DNA of 53,574 bases from Planctomycetales bacterium (lineage in GTDB: Bacteria > Planctomycetota > Planctomycetia > Isosphaerales > Isosphaeraceae), in the NCBI GenBank assembly GCA_027452145.1, contig DAIDHB010000244.1:1-53574 (forward strand). The letters are read 5' to 3'. The position numbers and the translations under genes are program-made. Positions 24,765-32,998 of the stretch are shown one piece after another (position 1 is the stretch's first letter; each line of letters starts with the position of its first letter). The notes under the pieces are model-generated. The model saw only the letters and a program-made list of their open reading frames with translations, had not been told where the DNA came from and searched no databases.

Positions 24765-25387
24765 GACTCCTGGCTCCGCATGCGAAAAGGTGGACGCCCA
24801 CGGTGATTGTAACAGAGCTCGTGTCGTTCGTTCGATCCCCGGCGGTCGGAAGCGCCCGCGCCTTCCCCGGGTTGCAAGACCGGCCGGGAGCGCCGCCAGT
24901 CGGATGCGCCGGCCCGCCCGGTGCGGAGCATCCGCCGAACCGGTTTCGCCGCCGGCAGCGGGGGCCTCCGGTGTCAGACCCGGGGCCTCGGGTGTCAGAC
25001 CCGGTTCCCGTCTTTTCCGCCGTTCCGGCCTGACCGCCCGGACGGGGCAGGCCCGGGTCGCGGGCGGACTGTCGGGACCGCGGGCGGGGCCCGGTTCGTC
25101 CTTCCGGTCGGGCCCGCCGTCCGGGACGGCGAGCGTCCGCCGATCGGACCTCACCCAGGCCGCCGCCGGCCGGCGGCAATCCGGTCGAGGCCGGACCGGG
25201 ACGGGGCGACTCGGGCCGGCGGGCCGGATTGGGCGGGGCGGCAAGAGTTGCGGTCCAGTGCGGAGCGGGCGAACGATCAGAAGCCAGGTCCGATTCCACG
25301 GGCCCGGGGGCCGACTCCAGCGGCCGCGAAACATGCTCCGTGGATCGGCCATTTCGGTGTCCTGGCTGGGCCACCAATTCTCGCCGA
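24765..25387. other. Intergenic region, 623 bp, repeat-filled
   Basis: It contains a 21-bp unit repeated twice with one mismatch (24961-25002, GGGGCCTCCGGTGTCAGACC type) and repeat copy B (25029-25216). The GGTGTCAGACC...CTTTTCC context resembles sequences near REP-type elements. No coding signal was seen, although shadow frames remain open because of GC content. Confidence 0.5.
25029..25216. repeat. GC-rich dispersed repeat, copy B
   Basis: Direct copy of 21587-21785 with scattered substitutions and small gaps, and an identical core of about 60 bases (25087-25147). A shorter related block lies at 26142-26220, where the two modules appear in reverse order. Position relative to the nearest gene differs between copies, so it is not a simple promoter element. 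Confidence 0.7.
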
Positions 25388-25732
25388 TCACGCGGGCTCG
25401 CAGTCGGACGCGAGCATGTTTCCAATGGCCTTGATCAGCGCGCGAAGCCGGGCCTCATCGAGGACGCCGATCGCACCGGAATCGAGGTCGAGGTCGGCGG
25501 CGGCCAGGTAGCTGATCGTCTCGGCCTGGGCCACGCAGTCCCTGGTCAAGCCGTATTCGCCGGCGGCAAAAGGGACGCAGTGCGGCATCTGCGATCGGGT
25601 CGCGAAGTTCGTCGAAGTGATCAGGACGGCCACGACCCAGTTCCCCCGGCTCAGCTCCTCTCGAGAGACGACGATAACCGGTCGACGCCCGGCGTCAGTA
25701 TCTGCCATGTACGGTTCGCCCGGCCGGATCAT
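25388..25732 (-). CDS. MazF/PemK-family toxin (endoribonuclease-like)
   Basis: The 114-residue product starts MIRPGEPYMADTD and has the MazF/PemK core GRRPVIVVSREELSRG followed by VVAVLITST and SQMPHCVPF. These are the strands that form the MazF beta-barrel, although the usual Arg and Thr/Ser active-site residues can only be matched roughly. The family cuts mRNA. The ATG overlaps the antitoxin stop (TGATG), which is typical for type II pairs and favours the start at 25732 over 25756. The C-terminus is helical (ARLRALIKAIGNML). Confidence 0.75.
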   Translation of the reverse strand: MIRPGEPYMADTDAGRRPVIVVSREELSRGNWVVAVLITSTNFATRSQMPHCVPFAAGEYGLTRDCVAQAETISYLAAADLDLDSGAIGVLDEARLRALIKAIGNMLASDCEPA

Positions 25733-25959
25733 CAGTAGGCGTTCTCCCGAGCCCACTGGTCGCGCGCCTTGCGTGCCAGGCGTGACCAGGCTTCCTGCTC
25801 CTGGCGGGCCTCCTCGGCCTCCACAAGCGCGCGCATCCGCTCGTAGACGTCGGCGCGGAGGAGGATGTATGCCGCCCCGGTTTGCGGATCGGCGATCTCG
25901 ATGGGTGTGTCGCCGGCCTCGGCGGCTGCGACCCGCTGCTCGGGCGAGATGGTCGTCAT
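25732..25959 (-). CDS. Antitoxin of the MazF/PemK-type pair
   Basis: The 75-residue protein begins MTTISPEQRVAAAEAGDTPI, includes QTGAAYILLRADVYERMRAL (a Phd/prevent-host-death-like strand-helix segment) and ends with a charged helix, as expected for a toxin-binding antitoxin. It has GGAGG four bases before the ATG and precedes the toxin with a one-base overlap. Antitoxins of this layout usually repress their own promoter, but no operator was identified upstream. Confidence 0.65.
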   Translation of the reverse strand: MTTISPEQRVAAAEAGDTPIEIADPQTGAAYILLRADVYERMRALVEAEEARQEQEAWSRLARKARDQWARENAY

Positions 25960-26556
25960 GGAGCCTCCAGGAAGCATCCTACCACGGATCGACCCGCGGG
26001 AAAACCCGCCCCGGCCGGCCGGTCTGTCAGGTGGGCGTCGACGACCTCCTGCCCTGATCGCATTGGGTGCGGCCGCGTATCGCGTCCAAACGGCGTCCGT
26101 CGGCCGATCCGAGCGGGCGGAGTGGGACCGGGCGGTTTCGGATCGGTCGAGGCCGGGACGGGGCGGCCGGACGGGGCGGTCGTTGCAGGCGGGGGCTCGG
26201 TTCGTCTCTACCGGCCGGGAGTGGATTGAATCCGGGGCCGGGTGAGGCGAAGGGAACGGAAGGAACGGCTCGGAGTCGAGAAAGGACGGCAAGGGCCGGT
26301 GGCATGAGAACGCCCAGGAAGTGGGGTTCAGCACCGGTCGTAGGGGGTCGGTTTTCGTGTCTCCTGACACGTGGATTGAAACTCCTCCTTGAGCTGATCG
26401 GCCACCCGGCCCGTCGCCCCCGCCCGGGGGCGTGGATGGAAACCACTTCAGGGGCGGCGTTGGTCGGCGGCGCCGGGGGATGCTATCCTCGAACCGAGCG
26501 GACGCCGTGCTTGCCGCCGGGGATCGGTCCCGCACGTTGATGCCGAGGAAGCCCCC
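25960..26556. other. Intergenic region, 597 bp, with repeat tails and CRISPR-like remnants
   Basis: It separates the divergent antitoxin and DUF4058 copy 3 genes. It includes a copy of the GC-rich repeat (26142-26220) and the degenerate CRISPR-like stretch described separately. The ribosome-binding site GAGGAAG for DUF4058 copy 3 lies at its right end. No gene was seen. Confidence 0.55.
26202..26443 (+). CRISPR. Vestigial type I-C-like CRISPR repeats (candidate)
   Basis: Two repeat-like blocks share a hairpin plus the tail TGGAT(T/G)GAAAC. At 26351-26382 CGTGTC-TCCT-GACACG precedes TGGATTGAAAC. At 26412-26443 CGCCCCC-GCCC-GGGGGCG precedes TGGATGGAAAC. Two weaker relatives lie to the left: TGGATTGAATC at 26222, and CGGC-AAGG-GCCG followed by TGGCATGAGAAC ending at 26311. 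Tail starts are 78, 72 and 61 bases apart. The right-most block closely resembles known type I-C repeats. Stems differ in sequence but keep pairing. No cas gene is in the window, and the stretch looks decayed. Confidence 0.4.
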
Positions 26557-27324
26557 ATGCCGTCACCGTTCCCGGGGATGAACCCGTACTTCGAGCAGGC
26601 GGCCTACTGGCTCGACTTCCAGACAGAGTTCCTCTCGGCGTTGCGCCGGCTGCTGGCCCCCCGGGTCGCGCCGAAATACATTGTCCAGCTCGAGGAGCAC
26701 GTCTACATCCACGACCTGCCGCCCGAGCCTCGTCGTCGGCTCGGTAACGCGGACCTCTCGCTGGCCCGGCCGGCCGGTATCGAGATGTCGCAGATCGGCG
26801 CGGCCTTGCTGGAGGCCCCCGCCGAGGTCTGGCTGCCGGAACAGGACATCGAGGAAGTCCCGTATCTCGAGGTACGGGACCGCCAGGGCCGCGATCTGGT
26901 GACCGTCATCGAGCTTTTGAGCCCGTCGAACAAGCGGGCCGGCGACGACCGCGAACAGTACCTGGCGAAGCGTCGGGAGCTCTTGCGAACCTCGGCTCAC
27001 CTGGTCGAGATCGACCTGCTGCGAGGGTGGGCACCGATGCCCCAGGAGGGCCGGCCGGAGTGCGACTACTCGGTGATGATCAGCCGTGCCGAGCGGCGGA
27101 GCCCCGCGGGCTTCTGGCCGATCCGGTTGAGGGACCCGCTGCCGACGATCCCGATCCCGCTGCGCCCGCCGGACGTCGCGGTCTCGGTGGACCTTCAGGA
27201 GACGCTGCACCGGGCCCACGACGGTCCGGGTTACGAACACTTCATCTACAGCGGGACCCCGGATCCGCCCCTTTCCGCCGAGGATGCCGCCTGGGCCGAG
27301 CAGATTCTCGGCTCGCGGGCATGA
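26557..27324 (+). CDS. DUF4058 family protein (MPSPFPGMNP type), copy 3
   Basis: The 255-residue protein starts MPSPFPGMNPYFEQAAYWLD, the classical DUF4058 N-terminus, and differs clearly from copies 1 and 2. Its core is VTVIELLSPSNKRAGDDREQ followed by YLAKRRELLRTSAHLVEIDL. The ELLSPSNK segment plus the following D, K and hydrophobic VEIDLLRG strand closely resembles the Uma2 arrangement VEVLSPS...D...K, suggesting a PD-(D/E)XK-like fold. The ATG has GAGGAAG about 11 bases upstream. The C-terminus (DPPLSAEDAAWAEQIL) is typical of the family. Function unknown. Confidence 0.85.
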   Translation: MPSPFPGMNPYFEQAAYWLDFQTEFLSALRRLLAPRVAPKYIVQLEEHVYIHDLPPEPRRRLGNADLSLARPAGIEMSQIGAALLEAPAEVWLPEQDIEEVPYLEVRDRQGRDLVTVIELLSPSNKRAGDDREQYLAKRRELLRTSAHLVEIDLLRGWAPMPQEGRPECDYSVMISRAERRSPAGFWPIRLRDPLPTIPIPLRPPDVAVSVDLQETLHRAHDGPGYEHFIYSGTPDPPLSAEDAAWAEQILGSRA

Positions 27325-27348
27325 CGGACGGCCACCGCCGTCGGCCCA

Positions 27349-27390
27349 TCCGGTCGAGGCCGGACCGGGACCGGTTTCGCCCCAACTCGG
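27349..27390. repeat. GC-rich repeat tail, right-most copy
   Basis: TCCGGTCGAGGCCGGACCGG opens this copy, followed by a diverged ...CCAACTCGG end. It sits 25 bases after the stop of DUF4058 copy 3. The same preceding word GTCGGCCC(A/G) is present at 22971, so the unit extends a few bases to the left. Confidence 0.6.
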
Positions 27391-27524
27391 CGCGTCCGCG
27401 GGCGCCCTGTCCCGCGAACCCGGCCCGCCGTTCCAGCGCGGTCGGGATTGTGCCAGGCTCTTATCGTGGGATGTGATGAGATCATCGGTTTAAGGGCCTG
27501 GGGGAGAATCGTGAGGAGGCCGCC

Positions 27525-27764
27525 ATGACCGAATTGCGAGCCTATGAGGAGTTCATCGACTTCATCGCAGCCGGGCCGTCCTCGGAGCACGTCGCCACGT
27601 TTCAACCGTCCGAGGCCACTCGCCAGCGCGTCCTTGACCTGGTCTCCCGAGAGAAGTCCGAGGGCCTGAGCGAGGCCGAGGCGGAAGAGCTGGACGAGTA
27701 CATGCGGCTGGAGCACATCATGCGGCTGGCCAGGGCGCGAGCGCGGCGGCTTCTGAGGCCCTGA
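27525..27764 (+). CDS. Small acidic protein preceding HNH gene
   Basis: The 79-residue product (MTELRAYEEFIDFIAAGPSS...) is mostly helical and acidic in its middle (EGLSEAEAEELDEYMRLEHI), ending in a basic helix (ARARARRLLRP). A GAGGAGG seven bases upstream supports the start. Its TGA overlaps the presumed start of the HNH gene (CTGA), so the two are likely translated together. Small genes of this type often sit directly upstream of HNH nucleases, but no function is known. Confidence 0.7.
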   Translation: MTELRAYEEFIDFIAAGPSSEHVATFQPSEATRQRVLDLVSREKSEGLSEAEAEELDEYMRLEHIMRLARARARRLLRP

Positions 27765-28199
27765 GCCAAACCTATATCCCGGCCGAGATCCGCCGGTTGG
27801 TCATCGAAAGAGCCAGCCGCCGCTGGGAGTACTGCCCGATCCAGGAGGATGACACGTACTTCGGTTGCGAGGTCGATCACATCGTCAGCGAGAAGCACGG
27901 CGGCCGAACGGTCGTCGAGAACCTGGCTTATGCGTGCCTGGTGTGCAATCGATCCAAAGGGAAGCGACCTGGGCTCGATCGCGGTCCCGTCCGGCGACCT
28001 GATCCGCTTCTTCAATCCGCGGATCGACGCGTGGCCCGATCATTTCGCGCTGGATGGTGCCGTGATCCAGCCGCTGACGGCCATCGGCCAGGTGACGGAG
28101 CGGATCTTCCGGTTTAATGAGATCGAGCGCCTGATGGAGCGCGAGGCACTCCGCGCCATCGGGCGATACCCGGTCGGGGCGGAGCCGGGAAGGCCGTAA
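27761..28199 (+). pseudogene. HNH endonuclease gene, frameshifted
   Basis: Two frames together give one HNH protein. The first (from 27761: LSQTYIPAEIRRLVIERASR...EYCPIQEDDTYFGCEVDHIVSEKHGG...CLVCNRSKG) holds the HNH core with the VDHI His and the second Cys pair. The second (to the stop at 28199: SDLGSI...FFNPRIDAWPDHFALDGAVI) is the usual C-terminal half. One extra base within AAAGGGAAG (27956-27964) separates them. The start is CTG overlapping the preceding stop, and the first zinc Cys of the usual CEYC is Trp (WEYC). Three defects favour a decaying gene, though a sequencing error could explain the frameshift. Confidence 0.75.
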
Positions 28200-28486
28200 G
28201 CCGCCGACCTCCCGGGGATCGGACGTAAACCGCGGGGGCATGGACCCGGCCCGGGTCGCGGCGCGCTGGCTCCGTCGTCCGGCCGATGCGGCCTGATCTG
28301 GCCTCGCCGCTGCAAGCCGCCCCGACCGGCGAGTTTTACCCCGGCCCGTCGCGTTGCCCGATCCGCCCCTCGAGGTCGTCCGGGACGGTGGCGGTTTGTG
28401 GGCGCAACCTGCGGCCCATGACCGCGGCAGTCCGGGCGGTCGGCGAGTCGCGAGTTGGGCGGGTGGGCCGCTGGCCGCGGCCGGAT

Positions 28487-29815
28487 TCAAGCGGGGCGGG
28501 CGGGCTCCGCCAGGGCCGCCGACATGCGCTGGAACACGCCCGTCCAGTCGCCCCTCCGGTCCTGGCGGAAGAGCCGGACGGTGGAGTACCAGGGCGTGGT
28601 GTCATCCTCCAGCCCCCATCGCCATTCGGCTGGCTTCGACAGCGCCACCCACGTGGGACGCCCGAGGGCGCCGGCCAGGTGGACCACCGCGGAATCGCAG
28701 CCGATGACCAGGTCGAGCATCGACAGGATGGCCGCCGTCTCCTCCCAGTCACCCGCCCGGAATTCCGGCCCGAGGTCCTCGACCCGGAACCCGGCGGCGG
28801 CCAGTTGTTCGGTCCCTGTTCCTTGCTGGAGCGAGACCAGCGTCACCCCGGGCCGCCGGGCGATCGGCTCCAGCTCGGCCAGGGGGAACGAGCGGCAGAC
28901 ATCGAGCCTGTGTCCCGGATTCCCCTGCCAGGCGACGCCGACCTTCAGGCCGGGGATCGACTCGATGGCCGGACGCCATCGCTCGACCGAATCGGGTCCC
29001 GCCGAGAGGTAGGCGTCCGCCCTCATGTTTCCGGGGGCCGGCCGGAAGACGGACGCGAGGTGCAGGGGCGCAATCTGGGCCTCGACGGCAGGTCGTGCTT
29101 CCCGCGTCGTCACCACCCGATCGACGCCGGCGCACCGGCGCATCAGTCGGGCCATGGACGGGGGGCAGAGCAGCACCGTCGAACCGACGCGGCGATGGGC
29201 CTCGGCGGCGAAGCGCATCCCCTGGAAGCCGTCTCCCTGCCCTTCGACGAGCCCGTTGATCAGGAGCGCACCCGAGAGCGTCTCGCCCCGCCAGCGCCGG
29301 ACGCCGAGGAACTCCTGGGCCCGGCGTGCCGGATCGGCGAGCACCAGCTCGAAATCGACCCAGCCCTTTTCGAATTCTCCCAATGTCAGCAGCGCCACGC
29401 TGCGGTGGGCGCGCGTCCTGGCGTTGTCCGGGTCGAGCGCCAGCGCCTCATCCAGGACTTTCAGCGCCTCAGGGATGCGGCCCGCCAGGGCCAGCACGGC
29501 CGCGACGTTGTGCCGCAGGCCGACATTCCCGGGCTGGAGCCGGACGGCCGCCCGATGGAGGGCGGCCGCCTCGTCGAGCTTGCGCTCATCGCCATCGAGG
29601 GCTCCCGCCTGGCCAAGCGCCATCCCCAGGTTGCTCAACGTCATCACGCTGTCGGGGAGCAGCCTGTGGGCCTCGCGGAATTCCTCGATGGCCTCGCGGA
29701 ACTGCTTTTGACCTGCGAACGCAACGCCGCGGGCGGTATGGCAATCGGCGCGGATCGCCGGGTCGTCGAGGGGCGGGGGGATCGCCGGCCGGGGCGAGGG
29801 GCGTGGTTCTTCCAT
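28487..29815 (-). CDS. TPR protein with C-terminal glycosyltransferase-9-like domain
   Basis: The 442-residue protein has about four TPR units in residues 25-165 (QFREAIEEFREAHRLLPDSV, IPEALKVLDEALALDPDNAR). A GT9-like domain follows (residues about 180-430), with LKVGVAWQGNP, FPLAELEPIARRPGVTLVSL, DLVIGCDSAVVHLAGALGRP and the C-terminal TPWYSTVRLFRQDRRGDW. GT9 enzymes transfer heptose or related sugars from nucleotide donors. TPR fusions of this kind are frequent in planctomycetes and are thought to glycosylate proteins or surface polymers. The substrate cannot be read from context. ATG at 29815 is used; its ribosome-binding site is weak. Confidence 0.8.
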   Translation of the reverse strand: MEEPRPSPRPAIPPPLDDPAIRADCHTARGVAFAGQKQFREAIEEFREAHRLLPDSVMTLSNLGMALGQAGALDGDERKLDEAAALHRAAVRLQPGNVGLRHNVAAVLALAGRIPEALKVLDEALALDPDNARTRAHRSVALLTLGEFEKGWVDFELVLADPARRAQEFLGVRRWRGETLSGALLINGLVEGQGDGFQGMRFAAEAHRRVGSTVLLCPPSMARLMRRCAGVDRVVTTREARPAVEAQIAPLHLASVFRPAPGNMRADAYLSAGPDSVERWRPAIESIPGLKVGVAWQGNPGHRLDVCRSFPLAELEPIARRPGVTLVSLQQGTGTEQLAAAGFRVEDLGPEFRAGDWEETAAILSMLDLVIGCDSAVVHLAGALGRPTWVALSKPAEWRWGLEDDTTPWYSTVRLFRQDRRGDWTGVFQRMSAALAEPARPA

Positions 29816-30218
29816 GAGTTGTACTATCGCACGTGATCGAGCGGGGTGGCAACGTGCGTTGTGCCGGCGGTGGTCCCGTTCGGGAGAGACACCCTCGATC
29901 GGGACGACAGGAAGGGCTGCCGGCTACCGCGGCCTGAATCAGACGGATGGGCGCGCCGTCGGAAGGTCGTGCTTCTGGGGCAGTCTTCCCTTGTGCGTCG
30001 GCGGTCAGTAGATTCCGGCGAACCGGCGACGTCAGTCGCCGGGTGCTTTCTCGTAAGGCGAGATGACCCGGCAAGTGAGGTCGCCGGTTGGCCTGGGCTG
30101 AGGACCCGGCGACTGACGTCGCCGGATCGCCTGGGCTGGACCCGGTGAGTGAGATCGGCGGTTCACCTGGCGGGGTGACTCGCCATAGAACGGTCTCAGA
30201 GTCTTCCGGGACCGATCC
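29816..30218. other. Intergenic region, 403 bp, with tandem and inverted repeats
   Basis: It lies between the FG-GAP gene and the TPR-GT9 gene, both on the minus strand. Its left half shows nothing. Its right half is the repeat block 30023-30171. No gene was seen. Confidence 0.5.
30023..30171. repeat. Three 36-38-bp tandem units plus an inverted copy
   Basis: Units at 30065, 30103 and 30139 share GACCCGGC(A/G)A(G/C)TGA...GTCGCCGG...CCTGGGCTG with drift in the third. A 21-bp copy of the unit core lies inverted upstream: 30023-30043 is the exact reverse complement of 30105-30125 (CCCGGCGACTGACGTCGCCG). The block sits just beyond the FG-GAP gene stop. Confidence 0.75.
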
Positions 30219-32636
30219 TCACTTCGACGACCGCGAGGCGACGGGCTTGGCAGTGGGTTGGCCCGGTTTGGCCCCGGGGGCGGCTGAACCCGGGTCCTGG
30301 CGGTAGACCAGGACCCGGTCGTGGACGATGAGGACGATGTCTGCTCGGCCGTCGCCGTCGACATCGCCGAGGGCCAGGTCGCGGGGCTCGATCGTGTCGC
30401 CCATGTGGCGGAAGTTCTTGCGTTCGAAGACCCGGAAGGTGATGGCGTGGACCAGGTCCTTGTCGCCGGCGAATGAGGCGATCTCGAGCGACTGCTCGCC
30501 GACGTCGACGAACACGACATCCGGCACGCCGTCGGCGTTGACGTCGCCGGCGGCCAGGTCGGAGAGCCGGGCCTCGTTGCGGTGCGTCTCGTAGCTGGCG
30601 ATCGTCTTGAGGCGCAGTCCCTTCTGGCCGGTCTGGAGCACGCCGAAGCGGTCGCTGCCGGCGATCAGCAGGTCGTCCCGGCCGTCGCCGTCGAAGTCGG
30701 CCACGTGCATGCCCTGGAAGTTGATCGAGCCGACCGCCAGGGTGCCGCCGGGCCGGTACACGCCTTCCTTCGGCGCCAGGAACACCAGTGACTTGCTGGT
30801 CCGGTCGAACAGCACGACCTCCTTCTTGCCGTCGCCGTCGGCGTCGAGCGCGGCGGCGCCCAGGATGGCGGCCGAGTTCCGGCCCGAGTTGTACTGATCC
30901 TTGATGTTCCAGTGGCCCTGATGATCGAGCACGATGCGGCGGGCGAAGGTGTTCTGAGCGACGATGAGGGCGGGTCCGTCGAGGTCGACTCGGCTGACGC
31001 CGACGATCGAGGCGCCCGTGAGCGGCCCGAGGCCGCCGGTGAAGGGCCGGGGCGGCTCGCCCTTGCGGCCGAGGAGGAGCTGCGGCGGGCCGTAGTCGTT
31101 GAAGATCAGCAGGTCCGCCTGGTGATCGGCATTCACGTCGAACGACTCGATCGCGGCGGGGACGGACTTGAGCTCGGGCAAGGCCACCGAGTCGGCCTCG
31201 CTCCAGCGGAATGCGCGGAAGGCGCCGGACTTCTCGCGGGTCAGGGCGCGGAGGGCGAAGCTGTCGGCCCCGGGCTTCGTGCGGGCGATGTAGAGGATCT
31301 CGGGCTTGCCGTCGCCGTCGAGGTCCGCGAGGTCCATGGCGACCGGCTCGCCGGAGATGGCCAGCGGGGTGGGGAAGCTGAGGCGTCCGCCGGTGTACTC
31401 GCTCTTGCCGATCTGCTTCTCCTGCTGGGAGAGGACATACACCTCGTGCTTGCGGTCGCCGTCGAGGTCTGCCAGGTGGACGGTCCGCGCGCCGACGAGG
31501 CTGGGGAAGGTCTGTCCGGCGCCCAGTCCGGTGCGGCCGGACTGGAGGTAGGCCCAGACCTGGGCGTTCGAGGGGTCGGTGATCACGACGTCCTGCCGCC
31601 CGTCGCCGTCGAGGTCGCCGGTGGCCAGCGAGCGGCCCCGCTCGGTCCCCTGCGGGAGTGCGAAGAACGCCATCCGGCCGCGCTTCTCGCCCTCGTCGGT
31701 GCCGGTGCGATCGAGCGTCAGCACTCGCGCCCGGCCCGACTGGTTCTCGATGGTCAGGATCTCCGAGCCGGGCCGATCGTCCAGGCGGCCGAACGCGATC
31801 GCGCGGGGGATCTCCACGGCGAACCGCTGCTCGGGGCCGAGCTTCTTCTCGGGCGTGGCGAACCGCACGTGGATCGGGTGGTCGCTGGCGCTGTCCAGCA
31901 GGACGAGGTCATTTGCCCCGTCGCCGTCGAGGTCGAGCGCGCGGATCAGCCAGGGGTTCTCGGCCGTGTGCGGCACGCGCTCGGGCTCGCTGAACGTCCC
32001 GACCCCGGTCTGGTGGACGAAGACCAGCTCGTGCTCGGCCAGCAGGACGATGTCGTCCCGGCCGTCGCGGTCGAGGTCGGCGACGGCGAGCCCGCTGGAG
32101 CGCTCGACGGCCTCGCCGGTCTGGAGCTTCCTGGGATTGCCGAAGCGGCCCGGGCCCTCGTTGAACAGGATCTCGACCTCGGCCGGCGTGCCGTAGAAGA
32201 CCAGGTCCGGCTTGCCGTCCCCGTTGAAGTCGCCCGTGGCCAGGCTCACGACCTCCTTGTTGACGGGGATGCTGACCAGGCGCATCCGTCGGTCGTACTG
32301 GAGCTCGTTCGGATCCTTGCGGAACGGGCGGTTGGACTGGTCGTCTTCGGGCTTGCGGCTACTCAGCAAGAGGTCGATCCGTGAACGGCCGTTGTTGCTC
32401 ACGACGATGTCGTCGACCTTGTCGCCGTCGAGGTCCCGGAGCATCAGGTTGCCGATCCGGTGCTCCAGCTTGTAGATCTCCAGCGGCTGGAAGCCGAAGT
32501 AGTCGGCCAACCGCTGCGGCCTCTCGGGGGCCTTCGCCTTCGCCTTGTCTTGCGCCCGCGCCGCGCCCGGTCCCTGCCAGGCCGCGATGCCGACGACGAA
32601 TGACAGTCCGAGTAGTGCCCGCGACAGCTTGTGCAT
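30219..32636 (-). CDS. Secreted FG-GAP/VCBS repeat protein
   Basis: The 805-residue product has a signal peptide (ALLGLSFVVGIAAWQGPGAARA) and about a dozen Ca2+-binding loops of the D-x-D-x-D-G-x-x-D type (DLDGDKVDD, DFNGDGKPD, DLDGDGRQD, DFDGDGRDD, DVDGDGRAD) spaced through the whole chain. This predicts one or two beta-propellers, as in integrin-like or rhamnogalacturonan-lyase-like proteins. No ASPIC/UnbV domain or catalytic motif is seen, so it is probably a binding or structural protein at the cell surface. AGGA lies about nine bases before the ATG. The C-terminus (PGAKPGQPTAKPVASRSSK) is Pro/Lys-rich and disordered. Confidence 0.85.
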   Translation of the reverse strand: MHKLSRALLGLSFVVGIAAWQGPGAARAQDKAKAKAPERPQRLADYFGFQPLEIYKLEHRIGNLMLRDLDGDKVDDIVVSNNGRSRIDLLLSSRKPEDDQSNRPFRKDPNELQYDRRMRLVSIPVNKEVVSLATGDFNGDGKPDLVFYGTPAEVEILFNEGPGRFGNPRKLQTGEAVERSSGLAVADLDRDGRDDIVLLAEHELVFVHQTGVGTFSEPERVPHTAENPWLIRALDLDGDGANDLVLLDSASDHPIHVRFATPEKKLGPEQRFAVEIPRAIAFGRLDDRPGSEILTIENQSGRARVLTLDRTGTDEGEKRGRMAFFALPQGTERGRSLATGDLDGDGRQDVVITDPSNAQVWAYLQSGRTGLGAGQTFPSLVGARTVHLADLDGDRKHEVYVLSQQEKQIGKSEYTGGRLSFPTPLAISGEPVAMDLADLDGDGKPEILYIARTKPGADSFALRALTREKSGAFRAFRWSEADSVALPELKSVPAAIESFDVNADHQADLLIFNDYGPPQLLLGRKGEPPRPFTGGLGPLTGASIVGVSRVDLDGPALIVAQNTFARRIVLDHQGHWNIKDQYNSGRNSAAILGAAALDADGDGKKEVVLFDRTSKSLVFLAPKEGVYRPGGTLAVGSINFQGMHVADFDGDGRDDLLIAGSDRFGVLQTGQKGLRLKTIASYETHRNEARLSDLAAGDVNADGVPDVVFVDVGEQSLEIASFAGDKDLVHAITFRVFERKNFRHMGDTIEPRDLALGDVDGDGRADIVLIVHDRVLVYRQDPGSAAPGAKPGQPTAKPVASRSSK

Positions 32637-32998
32637 CGCTCGTGATCCTGATGAGTGCCGTGCCGACGCCGTCCGTCGATCGCAAGTCCTCTCGCCCAGG
32701 ATGACAGCGTACGGGCCGAATCTCGGATCGACAAGAGGACGAAGAAACGGTGAAGCCGGGAAATCCTGCCGCCTGGCGAGACTTTATGGGACGGCTCGCC
32801 CCGAGAGTCGAACCGGCGGCGAAGAGGCCGGCGAGGCGGTTGTGTTCGCAAGTCTCACGAGGCAAGTTGTTTGTGTCGATTGGCCTGCCGTCTCCGCGGG
32901 ATTCGGCGCGGGCGGTGGCACACGGTGGGAAGAACTCCGCATATCCCCCTGGGGCCGGACAATCGGTTGCGAGGGCCGCGAAGAGGGGAGTTGCACTC
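32637..32998. other. Divergent intergenic region, 362 bp
   Basis: It separates the secreted FG-GAP gene from a small membrane protein gene. No convincing promoter pair or structure was recognised. A long frame from 32750 reads through it without ribosome-binding site support. Confidence 0.45.

Noticed and set aside
32750..32998. N-terminal extension of the small membrane protein
   Set aside because: The extension lacks a ribosome-binding site and coding character, while GAGGGGAG directly precedes the ATG at 32999.
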